From Agromyces atrinae (GTDB taxonomy: Bacteria; Actinomycetota; Actinomycetes; Actinomycetales; Microbacteriaceae), in the NCBI RefSeq assembly GCF_013407835.1, contig NZ_JACCBI010000001.1, forward strand, positions 930,001-994,000: DNA of 64,000 nucleotides, read 5' to 3'. The position numbers were made by a program, and so were the translations under genes. The notes beneath the pieces are model-generated. The model was not told the DNA's origin. It saw nothing but the letters and a program-made list of their open reading frames with translations, and did no database searches. Numbering within the stretch: position 1 is the first letter of the stretch; each line of letters opens with the position of its first letter. Shown here one piece after another: positions 1 through 7,788 of this stretch.

Positions 1-202
1 GACTGTGACCGCCTCCGAACGCCGCTCCGACCCTTCCAGAAGGGGCCGGAGCACTGTCCTACGCGATTCTGGTCCACTCGGCGGGCACCTTCTGGTGCAC
101 TTCGCGGGCGACGACGCCGAACAGGGTTGGTCCACTTCGACGGCGGCCGGCTCGAGCAGATCGGGCGAATGGACCAGCGAGTGACCATCCCCGGATACGA
201 CG
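1..202. other. Left edge of the window, no gene supported
   Basis: I see no convincing gene here. One plus-strand frame is open from base 2 to a TGA at 182-184, just before a strong hairpin, so this could be the last 60 codons of a gene that starts outside the window. Its translation has no recognisable motif. The motif GGTCCACTTCG and near copies occur three times between 70 and 140. Confidence 0.3.
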
Positions 203-238
203 AAGCCCTGGTGACAGTTGCCTCTCACCAGGGCTTTT
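203..238 (+). terminator. Rho-independent terminator, perfect 12-bp stem
   Basis: AAGCCCTGGTGA (203-214) pairs perfectly with TCACCAGGGCTT (225-236) across a 10-base loop, and the right arm runs into TTTT. It would end transcription arriving from the left edge. The stem also begins with AA, so weak function on the other strand is possible. Confidence 0.75.
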
Positions 239-296
239 CGGTCGGCCTTGTTACCTCTGTTCCACAAATTCAGAAACAGGGGTCACGACGGCCGCG

Positions 297-693
297 ATGC
301 GTCGAACCCTGCGCGAATCCGCCGATACGCAAACCCCTGGCGAGACCACCGCTACGCGCCGGAAGTGGACGCGCCTGAGCGATGAGGACCGCGCTGCGGT
401 GATTGAGCGATACGAAGCGGGCGAGACGTCAACGGCCCTCGCGGAGGCGTATGGCGTCGCCAAGTCCACTATCCTCGGCATCCTGAGGGCGAACAGCGTG
501 GTCGTGCGACGGCAGCCACAGACCCAGGAGCAGGTGAATGAAGCCGCGCGGCTGTATGAGTCTGGATTGTCGCTGTCGCAGGTGGCGGAGCGGCTCGAGG
601 TTAAAGGAGACGATGCGAGTTGCGATCCTCGATGCGGGCGTAACGCTTCGCCCGCCTACGGGGTTCGATCCACTGGAGGCGAACGACAAGTAG
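297..693 (+). pseudogene. Frameshifted helix-turn-helix DNA-binding protein
   Basis: The first 100 codons encode two helix-turn-helix-like units: residues about 24-62 (LSDEDRAAVIERYEAG then AYGVAKSTILGIL) and about 78-101 (AARLYESGLSLSQVAERLEV). This pattern is typical of small HTH proteins and recombinase tails in actinobacterial elements. The expected continuation, RVAILDAGVTLRPPTGFD, lies in another frame, starting at ATG 613 and ending at TAG 691-693. The reading frame is therefore broken between about 603 and 612; a two-base insertion or one-base deletion would restore it. The longer ORF to 743 is an artefact of reading past the break. Programmed frameshifting cannot be excluded. Upstream, 247-281 holds an imperfect inverted repeat that could be its operator. 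Confidence 0.6.
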
Positions 694-781
694 TCCGCTC
701 ATGCTTTATCGGAATGGCCTCGTCGCGTAGAATCAGAGCATAGAACTCTACTTCTCAGACCAGTTCAATGTCGCGTCAGAT

Positions 782-2194
782 GTGCTCGAAGAGTACGGCG
801 CTTTCAACGTGAGTGTCGTCTCGGACCTGCCTGTCTTCATCGACCCGTTCTTGCTGTTCCACAGCGACAAGCCCGAATACCAGGAACTCCACGAGAGCAT
901 CATCAAGTACCTCAAGTTTCTTCGGGACGAGGCCGACCCCAACCTGGATGACGCGGTTATCAAGAACTTGTACTCCTTCAAGGAGGTCAAGCAGAACTGG
1001 CTCGGGTTCACGGTTCTTGGCAACGGCGGGAGTGGCCTTGGACCGAAGTTCGCGCGCGAACTTCACCGCGCCCTTGGATCAATCTTCAACAACTTTGGTG
1101 ACGAGCTGATCACGCAGAGTCCGCACCTCGAGAAGCTGGCGCTCATCGGCAAGGGCGTGGGCCGCGACAACATCAGCGACTTCACGACAAACCTCATCAA
1201 GAACTACCTGCTCCAGTACACGCAGACGTTCGCGCAAAACCACCTCAACCCTGAGGACTGTGCGACCTTCGCCGTGACCCGAGCCGAGTTCGACTACGCC
1301 ACCAAGGCCTGGAAGACAAAGCGCTACTACCTGCCGAAGCTCGGCAGCGACTTCGTTCTATTGACGCCGTTCGACATCCTCACGAGTGACGACACGTGGA
1401 TCAACCACGGTGACATGATCCACAGCTTCCCTCATCTCCCCGATGCGATCGACGACGACCAGATGCGCGGCCAGATCGACAGCTACTTCCGCTCACGGTT
1501 GAGCGAGCGTCCGTCCCCCAAGGAGTATGCGCAGGCTGCGCAGGACACGATCTGGAAGTTCCCGGAACTGGTCGACTACTACATCCGACGTCAGGAAGAG
1601 AACGGTGATCACGCTGAAGCCCTTAGCGCCGATCGTCGAGGTGAGGTCTACGACGCGCTCGTGGAGCAAGTGCGCGAGGCAATTCCCGCGATCGAGCAGG
1701 GCAGCAACCTCTATCAGCTACCGCATGGCAGCTACGAAGAGTCGCTCGTCCGTGCGAAGGCGTTCAAGGACTACATCGAGAACAACGACGGCTACCTGGT
1801 AATCAACCGACGCGACCGTCCATTCTCGCGGGAAACGGACGTCCAGATCTTCTTTGGCCTGATCTGGTACCGGACCGAGTTCGACGTCAATCGAGAGGTG
1901 AACAACGGTCGCGGCCCCGTCGACTTCAAGGTCAGCAAGGGCGCGTTTGACAAGTCTCTCATCGAGTTCAAGCTCGCGAGCAACAGCCAGCTCAAGCGCA
2001 ACCTGGAGAATCAGGTGGCGATCTATGAGAAGGCCAACGGCGTGCGCAAGTCAGTGAAAGTCATCGTCTGCTACACGGCCGAACAACAGGCGAAGGTTGA
2101 TCGCATCCTCGGCGAGCTGAAGCTTGCAGGCGAGGAGTCGATCGTGGTCATCGATGCCCGTAACGACAACAAGCCGTCGGCGTCCAAGGCGTAG
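782..2194 (+). CDS. PD-(D/E)XK nuclease superfamily protein, start codon probably lost
   Basis: This 470-residue soluble protein has no named domain I recognise over its first 320 residues. Near the C-terminus GPVDFK (about residue 379) followed 16 residues later by EFKLA gives the D...(D/E)xK signature of PD-(D/E)XK nucleases, inside a conserved-looking block that ends in a beta-strand IVCYT. The product may be a nuclease in a defence or restriction role, which is inference. The GTG at 782 is the only standard start, but coding sequence in the same frame begins earlier: an ATA at 740 is followed by codons for ELYFSDQFNVASD, which read like the natural N-terminus. An upstream TAG at 728 blocks further extension. 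The natural ATG has probably mutated to ATA, so the gene may be expressed poorly or from GTG 782. Confidence 0.6.
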   Translation: MLEEYGAFNVSVVSDLPVFIDPFLLFHSDKPEYQELHESIIKYLKFLRDEADPNLDDAVIKNLYSFKEVKQNWLGFTVLGNGGSGLGPKFARELHRALGSIFNNFGDELITQSPHLEKLALIGKGVGRDNISDFTTNLIKNYLLQYTQTFAQNHLNPEDCATFAVTRAEFDYATKAWKTKRYYLPKLGSDFVLLTPFDILTSDDTWINHGDMIHSFPHLPDAIDDDQMRGQIDSYFRSRLSERPSPKEYAQAAQDTIWKFPELVDYYIRRQEENGDHAEALSADRRGEVYDALVEQVREAIPAIEQGSNLYQLPHGSYEESLVRAKAFKDYIENNDGYLVINRRDRPFSRETDVQIFFGLIWYRTEFDVNREVNNGRGPVDFKVSKGAFDKSLIEFKLASNSQLKRNLENQVAIYEKANGVRKSVKVIVCYTAEQQAKVDRILGELKLAGEESIVVIDARNDNKPSASKA

Positions 2195-2241
2195 GGCACG
2201 ACTGCACTCGTCCCCGCGGCGGCCGTGCCGACGGCAAGTGT

Positions 2242-3792
2242 CTACTTGCGCCTCTTGTTCACGACGATTGGCCGTTCGTGCGGGTCCCAGGTACTCACGA
2301 TTCCCCGCGCATGGAGGCTGCGGAGGAGGGCTTGATCGGATGGGGTGTTTGAGACCTTAGGTTGATCGCGACCCACCTCGGTGAGCTGCGAGTAGGGTGT
2401 GCCCAGCGCGCTGAGTATCGCAAACAGTCTCGCATCATCAATCTCACCGAGATGCGGTGCGAGTAGCTCGATGACGGTCGAAGCGCTCGTTCGCGCACCA
2501 GGCAGTGCCTCGACAACGTCCAGAGGGAGCTGGCGCTTGTTCGCGAGGGCAAAACGGGCGAGTTCGCGACGCCCAGCTGCATCGGTTGCTTGCGAGTACT
2601 CGCTCGCGTTGTCCAACACTGCCAGCTTGATTGGCTTGCTGATGTTGCCGCTCGAGAGCAGGTTGCCGAGGTCATCGCCCACAAGCTCGGGCGTCATGTA
2701 GTTCTTGAACGCGCTTGAAGCCGCGATGAACTGTTCGCGCCATTGCCAATCAATGTTCTCGATGTGCTCGTAGGTGTCTGATTCATCCTTGACCAAATTG
2801 CTCTTCACGAGCAGTGCAAAGAGTGCGCCATTCTCGGCCTGAATAGTCGAGGTCTCGAGGAGCTCATCGAGCCCCAGACTCGCCACCAACGGCACCCGCA
2901 CAGTTGAATGGAGGTGCGGCCGTGACGCCAGGATCGACTCTGCGAGCGCAACCTTTTCCTCCTCGCTCGCGCTGTCCGCGTCCGCAATCCGTCCGTCGAG
3001 CTTCAATACGCGCGCGAGGTCTTCGTCCACTGATCCGACCAGGGTCATGTACCGAGTGACGTTACTGAATGTCGCAGGGAAGCGCGTCGACCGAGCGAGG
3101 GCAGGCCACGCCGCCTCAGGCACGTCGTCGAGGTCGCTTATCCGGCTTGCTTCGGAGGCCTTCGCGATCACGTCGTCGAGTCGATCAGCATCGTGCTTGA
3201 GTACATCCTCAATCGTCACGGTGAATGTGTCGGCTGAATCGTTCGTGTTGGCGTGACCATCCACGGCCGCCAGGTAGCTCCCGAGGTTCTCCATCATGTA
3301 GCCGTACACCGCATCGCTACTGGCCCGGATGGAGTCGAGCGCGAGACTTGCGGCGTCTCCGAGGGCCGCTTCCAGATTCTGCCGCGTGATGTCGTAGACG
3401 TTCCGGGCGACGAATGAATCGCGAACCGTCGGCGTGAGCGGTGCCAGGTCAGGCAGCTTCAAGCTGGCCATTCCGTACACGATCCTGATACGCCCCGCCG
3501 CTTCCGGGTCGAGCTTGTCTGAGATCAGCGCTGGCAGGTCGCGGTAGTGCTCAAGCAGGTACCGCGTGGTCGCCGCGTCTGAGAAGTACTTGACCCCTGC
3601 TGCGAGGTTAGCGAGCGTGTCGCTCACGAGCCCGAGCCGCGTCGCGTCGTCAAGTTCAGCTTGTGTGACGAGGTAGTCGAGTGCGCGTGCGCATCGACGA
3701 ACAAATAGCGGGAGGAACGCCGACAGCTGACTGGAGGCCGTGAGGTATGCCTGGAGGAACTCACGAGCCCGATCGCACCGACAGTCCGCACT
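2242..3792 (-). pseudogene. Headless fragment of a large protein, possibly YobI-like NTPase C-terminus
   Basis: The frame is open for 517 codons from a TGA at 3793-3795 down to the stop at 2242, but the first usable start (GTG at 3627) lies inside clearly coding sequence. Before it come residues such as REFLQAYLTASSQLS and LPLFVRRCARALDYLVTQ. The protein is soluble, helical and acidic. It lacks a P-loop. ARNVYDITRQNLE and YLLEHYRDLP remind me of the C-terminal part of large YobI-type predicted P-loop NTPases, but I hold this assignment loosely. Immediately upstream the sequence changes to the tail of a broken DUF3846 gene, so the missing N-terminus was probably removed by a deletion or recombination that joined the two near 3780. 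A shorter 461-residue product from GTG 3627 is conceivable. Confidence 0.5.
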
Positions 3793-4140
3793 TCAACGCG
3801 CCACTCTCCCGGATGGGCGAGCATGGCGACCACTTTGCTCGGGACGTCGGTGCTGTCGCCGCTACGGTCGGGCAGCCCCGTGATGAGCGCTGGGCCGACG
3901 AGCATGGCCTTCTGGCGGGCTTCGGGTACGAACTACCACCAGAGGAACGTGGCCCGCGGCTTGAAGGGGAGGTCGAGCATCACCCCCTCCTCGTGGACGT
4001 AGGCCATCACGCCAATCGCCGGGATGTCGACCAGCTCGATCCAGCCACCCACCCACGGCCCGATAGTCCTCGAGCCTGTCAACCTCGCACTCCGTGATCG
4101 GCTCATCCTCGGCAGCGGGGATGACGAGCGCCTTCACCAT
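3770..4140 (-). pseudogene. Broken second copy of a DUF3846 gene
   Basis: Starting at ATG 4140, which overlaps the stop of the upstream DUF3846 gene by seven bases, the sequence encodes MVKALVIPAAEDEPITE. After about 30 codons the reading frame must shift to continue with GGWIELVDIPAIGVMAYV, the same motif as GWLDLIEIPSIGVTIYM in the intact neighbour. That frame then meets an in-frame TAG after RATFLWW (intact copy: RATAFWWLHS), and similarity resumes beyond it with AMLVGPALITGLPDR and VEVRT. At least one frameshift (near 4050) and one nonsense codon (near 3930) are thus present, and the 3' end is fused to unrelated sequence near 3780. It is a decayed tandem paralogue. Confidence 0.65.
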
Positions 4141-4664
4141 GACCGGTCCCCTCCGAAGAGGGGAAGCTCGGCGATGTGAATCGGTGGCTCGCTCCGCACG
4201 CGGAATCGAGCTCCGGGACGCATCGTGGCCTCGAACAGCAGACACCAGAGGGCGGCATCGAAGACGCTGTCGAAGCGCGCGAACGAGTCGCACCAGGAGC
4301 TGCGGTCGTACGGACGGACCTGCACCACGAAGTTGTCGCGGTGAAAGATCTGCTCGATGACCGCCTCCGGGACGTCGCCCTCGTTCTCCCGGTCGCCGAC
4401 ACCCGTCAGGACGACGTCGCCGAGGATGACCGGATAGTCGGTCGGCTGTGCGCTGTGCAGCCACCAGAACGCAGTGGCCCGGGTGTTGAGCTGCCCACGC
4501 GTCAGGCGTGCCGCCTCGTTCATGTAGATGGTCACGCCGATGGACGGGATCTCGATGAGATCTAGCCAGCCGTCGACCACCTCCTGGAACGCGCCGAGAT
4601 CGGCGAGTTCGACGAGGGCCGGGCGCCGCTCTGTGTCGTGCGGGATGACGATGCTGCGCACCAT
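4134..4664 (-). CDS. DUF3846 domain protein
   Basis: This 176-residue protein of unknown biochemical function resembles the DUF3846 family, small proteins common in phages, plasmids and integrative elements. The family core is visible: LVELADLGAFQEVVDGWLDL, then a short strand pair ending IYMNEAARL, then NTRATAFWW and VILGDVVLTG. A C-terminal extension (residues 105-176) is rich in charged and aromatic residues. ATG 4664 was chosen because AAGGAGG lies eight bases upstream; an in-frame GTG nine bases earlier overlaps that site. A decayed paralogue follows immediately and was once translationally coupled to it. Confidence 0.75.
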   Translation of the reverse strand: MVRSIVIPHDTERRPALVELADLGAFQEVVDGWLDLIEIPSIGVTIYMNEAARLTRGQLNTRATAFWWLHSAQPTDYPVILGDVVLTGVGDRENEGDVPEAVIEQIFHRDNFVVQVRPYDRSSWCDSFARFDSVFDAALWCLLFEATMRPGARFRVRSEPPIHIAELPLFGGDRSW

Positions 4665-4750
4665 TCGTCCCACCTCCTTACTGTTGTCGCGGCCGAGAAC
4701 CCCTCTCGGGTTCTCTTCCGAAGCCGCGGGGCAGCAACGAGGAACTGATC

Positions 4751-4948
4751 ATGTCGGTGGCCACTGGAAGACTCCGGCTCATGCCGACCTGCACGAAGAC
4801 GCGCTATCGCGACCGGAACGCGGCGTTGCTGGTGCTGGCTCAGATTCAGAACCAAGACAAGGCTTCGCGTCCGAAGCAGGAAGCGCGCGTCTACTTCTGC
4901 GACGACTGCCGTGGTCTGCATCTCACGTCGCGCAAGCGCTGGCGTTGA
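4751..4948 (+). CDS. Small protein with a CxxC zinc-ribbon-like motif
   Basis: The 65-residue product is basic. CDDC at about residues 50-53 is followed by a GLHLTS tail, and a further Cys lies at residue 14, so a small metal-binding ribbon is plausible. Short proteins with a KTRY...YFCDDCRGLHLTS pattern recur in actinobacterial phages and mobile elements, where their role is unknown. A weak GAGGAA ribosome-binding site precedes the ATG. It is transcribed away from the DUF3846 genes, across a 90-base gap that probably holds the promoters of both directions. Confidence 0.65.
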   Translation: MSVATGRLRLMPTCTKTRYRDRNAALLVLAQIQNQDKASRPKQEARVYFCDDCRGLHLTSRKRWR

Positions 4949-5028
4949 TGGTGTACCGACTGTCCGGGACGAGCGCGGTGAAGCGCCCAGTCCCGAACAG
5001 CCGGATCTCCCTGCATGCCGAACTGCGG

Positions 5029-5349
5029 TCAGGCGGAACCCGACGACCGGCGCGGCGTCTTGCCGCCGCTCGCACCGCCGAAGATGGCCTCGATCGCGCT
5101 CTGCCTGGTCTTGGCTTCGCGCTCGATCTCGGCGCGCACCGTCTCGGCGCGCTCGAGCACCTTCGGGTCGGACTTGCTGGTCTCGACCCACGACTCGAGG
5201 GCGAGGCGGATCTCTTCGGTGACGGTGCGGTCGTTGAGCTGGGCGAGCACGTCCAGCTGTGCCCGCAGGCCATCGGTGATGCGAACGGCGAGCGTCCGCA
5301 ACGGACCGAGTGCTGAGGCCGGCACGTCGGCAGGGGTGTTCTCACTCAT
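5029..5349 (-). CDS. Small ribbon-helix-helix-like DNA-binding protein
   Basis: The product has 106 residues. Its middle (LAVRITDGLRAQLDVLAQLNDRTVTEEIRLALESWV) has the beta-strand plus two helices of CopG/Arc-type ribbon-helix-helix proteins, including a typical RTVTEEIR second-helix entry. A charged helix (residues about 65-95, VLERAETVRAEIEREAKTR) and a basic tail follow. I start at ATG 5349 because AGGAGG precedes it; an in-frame start 16 codons upstream has no such site. Such proteins act as partition, mobilisation or repressor proteins; which applies here is unknown. It converges with the zinc-ribbon gene. Confidence 0.65.
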   Translation of the reverse strand: MSENTPADVPASALGPLRTLAVRITDGLRAQLDVLAQLNDRTVTEEIRLALESWVETSKSDPKVLERAETVRAEIEREAKTRQSAIEAIFGGASGGKTPRRSSGSA

Positions 5350-5517
5350 GGTGAGCCTCCTCATCGGAAGCGACGGACGATCCCCGGTTGGGATCATCGA
5401 CGCCGCACGCCGACGAGGAGCGAGGCCGATTATGCACCGCCTGTTCGCGGGGCCAATCTTCCGATCGCGAGCGTTGTCAATTCCGCAACGGCGGGCGACG
5501 CCAGGCAGCTGTGCTGT

Positions 5518-6063
5518 CTAGTGATCGCCCAGGCGAGCGTATGCCTCATGGAAGTCCGCGACGAACTGATCACGCACGTTGCCGAGCGGAAAGCTCAGGG
5601 CGTGGGTGTGAAGCAATGGCAGCCCAGCTTCGCGCAGCGGCAACGCGAGCGCATCGAAGACATCGCTGCTGCAGAGAATGATGCCGTCCGGGTTGAGGGC
5701 GCGGGCGCGCTCGATGCAGCTTGGGACGTTCTCGCGAAGAATCGCCTTGCGCTGCTTCTTGCTTGATACATCGTTGACGGGGTACGGAACCAGATCGATC
5801 AGGAAGACGCCGTCATCCTGGAGTCGGCGCAACCAAGGGCGCTTGTCATGCGAGCGCTTCTCCAGCCCACGGAGGTCGTACAGCGCCTCGACCACGCCGC
5901 GGTAGAGGTTGTCGTACCCGAGGTGATCGGCATAGAAGAAATTCCGCGGGCGAGTGCCGCCGTGGTCGGTCGGTGCGCTCTCGCCGATCAGGAGCAGGCG
6001 GACATGCTCGGGCTGATACTGGGCGCGCAGTTCGGCATACCAAGCGTCCTCGATCTCGTTCAC
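5518..6063 (-). CDS. Possible uracil-DNA-glycosylase-fold protein
   Basis: The protein has 181 residues and no membrane segments. RLLLIGESAP near the N-terminus, FLIDLVPYPV in the middle, NPDGIILCSS and the C-terminal HALSFPLG follow the order of the UDG fold: a GE(S/A)P entry loop, a central hydrophobic strand, a second strand and a His-containing HPS-type loop. This is a structural guess from motif order, not a firm family call. GTG 6063 is preferred because its GTGA overlaps the stop of the upstream nuclease-like gene by four bases; a longer version from ATG 6087 would overlap 28 bases. The tight coupling suggests that the two proteins work together on DNA. Confidence 0.55.
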   Translation of the reverse strand: MNEIEDAWYAELRAQYQPEHVRLLLIGESAPTDHGGTRPRNFFYADHLGYDNLYRGVVEALYDLRGLEKRSHDKRPWLRRLQDDGVFLIDLVPYPVNDVSSKKQRKAILRENVPSCIERARALNPDGIILCSSDVFDALALPLREAGLPLLHTHALSFPLGNVRDQFVADFHEAYARLGDH

Positions 6064-6641
6064 CACTCCGGAAGCCCCTCGTGCCACTCGTGGTCTGGCG
6101 GTAGGCCGACGCGTTCCGTGAGCGCAAGGTCTCGGAAGCCCGAGGGCAGCAGAACCGGGGCGGCGCTCTGGTCAACTTCGAGCAGGTCCCAGCGGTCCTC
6201 GTAGTCGGCAAAGGTCCGAAGGAGCACCCGAGAGCGCTCGACCGGCGCATTCCGCTTTCCAGGGAGCGCATCGGGATGGGTGAGCCAGTTCATGTGCTCG
6301 ATCCAAGCCGCCGCTGCGACGTGGACGCGGGGCACCACAAAACTGCGGGGATGGTCGCGGAGATCGTGAGGGATTGCGACCATGACGAAGTACTCCCGCT
6401 CGTGCAGGCTCGGTGCCTGCGACTTCGCGCCGAGCGGCCAGCTGATCGAATCCATCTTGGCGCCGCGCGCTGCCTTCACCTGGACTTCGACGAGGCGACG
6501 CTCAGTGCCTTCTGCGAGCACCGCGAGGATGTCGGTGCGTTCGAGTCCGTCTCGGGTGAGGGCCGGTGCCCAGCCGCGTCGAGCCAGCTCGGCGGCGACA
6601 TGGTGTTCGCCGATCGTCTTCGTCTGCTTCGTATCGACCAC
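6060..6641 (-). CDS. PD-(D/E)XK nuclease-like protein
   Basis: This 193-residue protein begins IGEHHVAAELARRGW, then GLERTDILAV and LVEVQVKAA. That is the helix, Asp strand and ExK strand order of PD-(D/E)XK proteins related to DUF4365 and to the intron-associated endonuclease group. The predicted catalytic residues are the Asp of TDILAV and the Glu and Lys of EVQVK. The remainder (residues 80-193) holds an aromatic-rich region resembling a binding or dimer domain. No clear ribosome-binding site precedes the GTG at 6641, so the transcript may be leaderless. The stop overlaps the start of the UDG-like gene. Possible roles are defence, anti-restriction or element maintenance. Confidence 0.6.
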   Translation of the reverse strand: MVDTKQTKTIGEHHVAAELARRGWAPALTRDGLERTDILAVLAEGTERRLVEVQVKAARGAKMDSISWPLGAKSQAPSLHEREYFVMVAIPHDLRDHPRSFVVPRVHVAAAAWIEHMNWLTHPDALPGKRNAPVERSRVLLRTFADYEDRWDLLEVDQSAAPVLLPSGFRDLALTERVGLPPDHEWHEGLPEW

Positions 6642-6740
6642 GATCTGAGGCTATCGATGCGGCCGGACACCGATCGGCGCCGCTCCCTGCAGACATGCGA
6701 AGAGGGCGCCCGCGAACTTGGGACGCCCTCTGCGTATGGC

Positions 6741-7019
6741 CTAGAAGCGGATCCTGTCGGGCTTGAGCGTGATCTTCGTGCCGTCGCTGATCAGCTGCGC
6801 CCACTCGGTCAGCTCGGGGTCGGTGATCTTGCCGTCGTAGCGCGCAAACAGGCGCCGCAGTGCGGGCTTTATCTCCTCGATTGGGCGACCGGTATACGTG
6901 GCGCTCATGCGCTCGAGCTCCCGGTTCTGCTCAAGCGCTATCTGATCGATGCCCTTCTGGGCCTCGCGCTGAACCTCGCGCATGAATGCGTTCTTGTCGA
7001 ACTTGAACGAACTGCTCAT
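6741..7019 (-). CDS. Small conserved-looking protein of unknown function
   Basis: The product has 92 residues and is highly charged. Residues 8-40 (FDKNAFMREVQREAQKG and on) form a likely amphipathic helix, and the C-terminal half reads IEEIKPALRRLFARYDGKITDPELTEWAQLI. I do not recognise a family with certainty; proteins of this size and pattern occur in actinobacterial mobile elements. A weak GAGAGG lies about 13 bases before the ATG. Base composition and codon use look coding, and the next gene upstream on the same strand (44 residues) is probably co-transcribed. Confidence 0.6.
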   Translation of the reverse strand: MSSSFKFDKNAFMREVQREAQKGIDQIALEQNRELERMSATYTGRPIEEIKPALRRLFARYDGKITDPELTEWAQLISDGTKITLKPDRIRF

Positions 7020-7145
7020 CTGGTGAACTGCCTCTCCGCTCGCGGGAGCGGGTAGCGAAGCAGTCGGAGCACCCGGAGCGGTATCGCGTCGCGTGAAGTG
7101 CTGGTAGGGAGGGCCGACCAGCAGGTGATCGACCCTCCCCGGTGC

Positions 7146-7280
7146 TCAGCCCTTGCCGAGCTTCGAGCCGGCCTTCGACTTGGCGGTCTTGCTCGACGAG
7201 TCGGACGCAAGCGTCCGTCCCGCCTTGCTCAGCGCCGCCTTCGAGGGCTTTCCGGACGACCGTGACGACGACTTCGCCAT
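7146..7280 (-). CDS. Very small Ser/Lys-rich basic protein
   Basis: The 44-residue product consists largely of Ser, Lys, Ala and Gly (MAKSSSRSSGKPSKAALSKAG...). It resembles short lysine-serine proteins that appear beside mobile genes in many bacteria; a nucleic-acid-binding role is possible but unproven. The ATG at 7280 follows GGAAGGAG with a short spacer, which supports this start over an in-frame one 18 codons upstream. Confidence 0.55.
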   Translation of the reverse strand: MAKSSSRSSGKPSKAALSKAGRTLASDSSSKTAKSKAGSKLGKG

Positions 7281-7334
7281 CAGGTACTCCTTCCGCTTCT
7301 TGAGTTGAAGCAGATCTCCCGACGACCGGCTCAC

Positions 7335-7788
7335 CGGGTCGCGAAGAGGCCACCTGAGCCTCTAGAGTCGAGTAGTCGTACCAAGACACTCAGCCCCGAT
7401 CTGCTGCGATTCGAGCCTCGCGCCGAACCAGTCGGTCGGGGCTTTTCTCGCAGTTCATAGCCTAACGCGCACCGCCGACAGACGGCCAGCGGTGGCGTTG
7501 GGGGTCCATTTGGGTACCGAACCTTATTCGCAGGCTTTTCGGGTACTAGAGGCGCCCCTGAGGGCTTTCTAGGCCCGGATTTACGGTCGAGTCGACCAAT
7601 TCGGTACTTACATCCGTGTAATTCTCCACAGGCGACGCGTGCTTCGATGAGTTAACCACAGTCCAATGTTGTGGAAAATACGTCAGCAGATCGCTTGCCA
7701 TGATCGCGCTCGTGCTTCGTAGTCAAGGGCAGTTCTGGCGCGAAGGGCATCACGCACCAGTTTCGGACTCGCACCCCGCTCGCCTCGA
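7335..7788. other. 454-base gene-free region with a long-loop inverted repeat and DnaA-box-like sites
   Basis: No gene is supported here. AGCCCCGA (7392-7399) and TCGGGGCT (7436-7443, followed by TTTCT) form a long-loop inverted repeat that could be a terminator. The right half is more AT-rich than its surroundings. It carries three 9-mers that differ by one base each from the DnaA box TTATCCACA: 7622-7630, 7652-7660 and, inverted, 7670-7678. The promoter of the pilin-like gene must also lie here. Confidence 0.45.

Noticed and set aside
127..378. 83-codon ORF from TTG 127
   Set aside because: It crosses a strong terminator hairpin and the start of the HTH gene in another frame.
6931..7389. 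152-codon minus-strand ORF
   Set aside because: It runs through the small Ser/Lys protein gene and overlaps the next gene; only those two have ribosome-binding sites and consistent codon use.
7392..7446. tRNA-like GATTCGAGCC stretch as a possible attachment site
   Set aside because: The arms do not form a T stem and it does not match the tRNA-Pro 3' end; it is better read as a long-loop inverted repeat.
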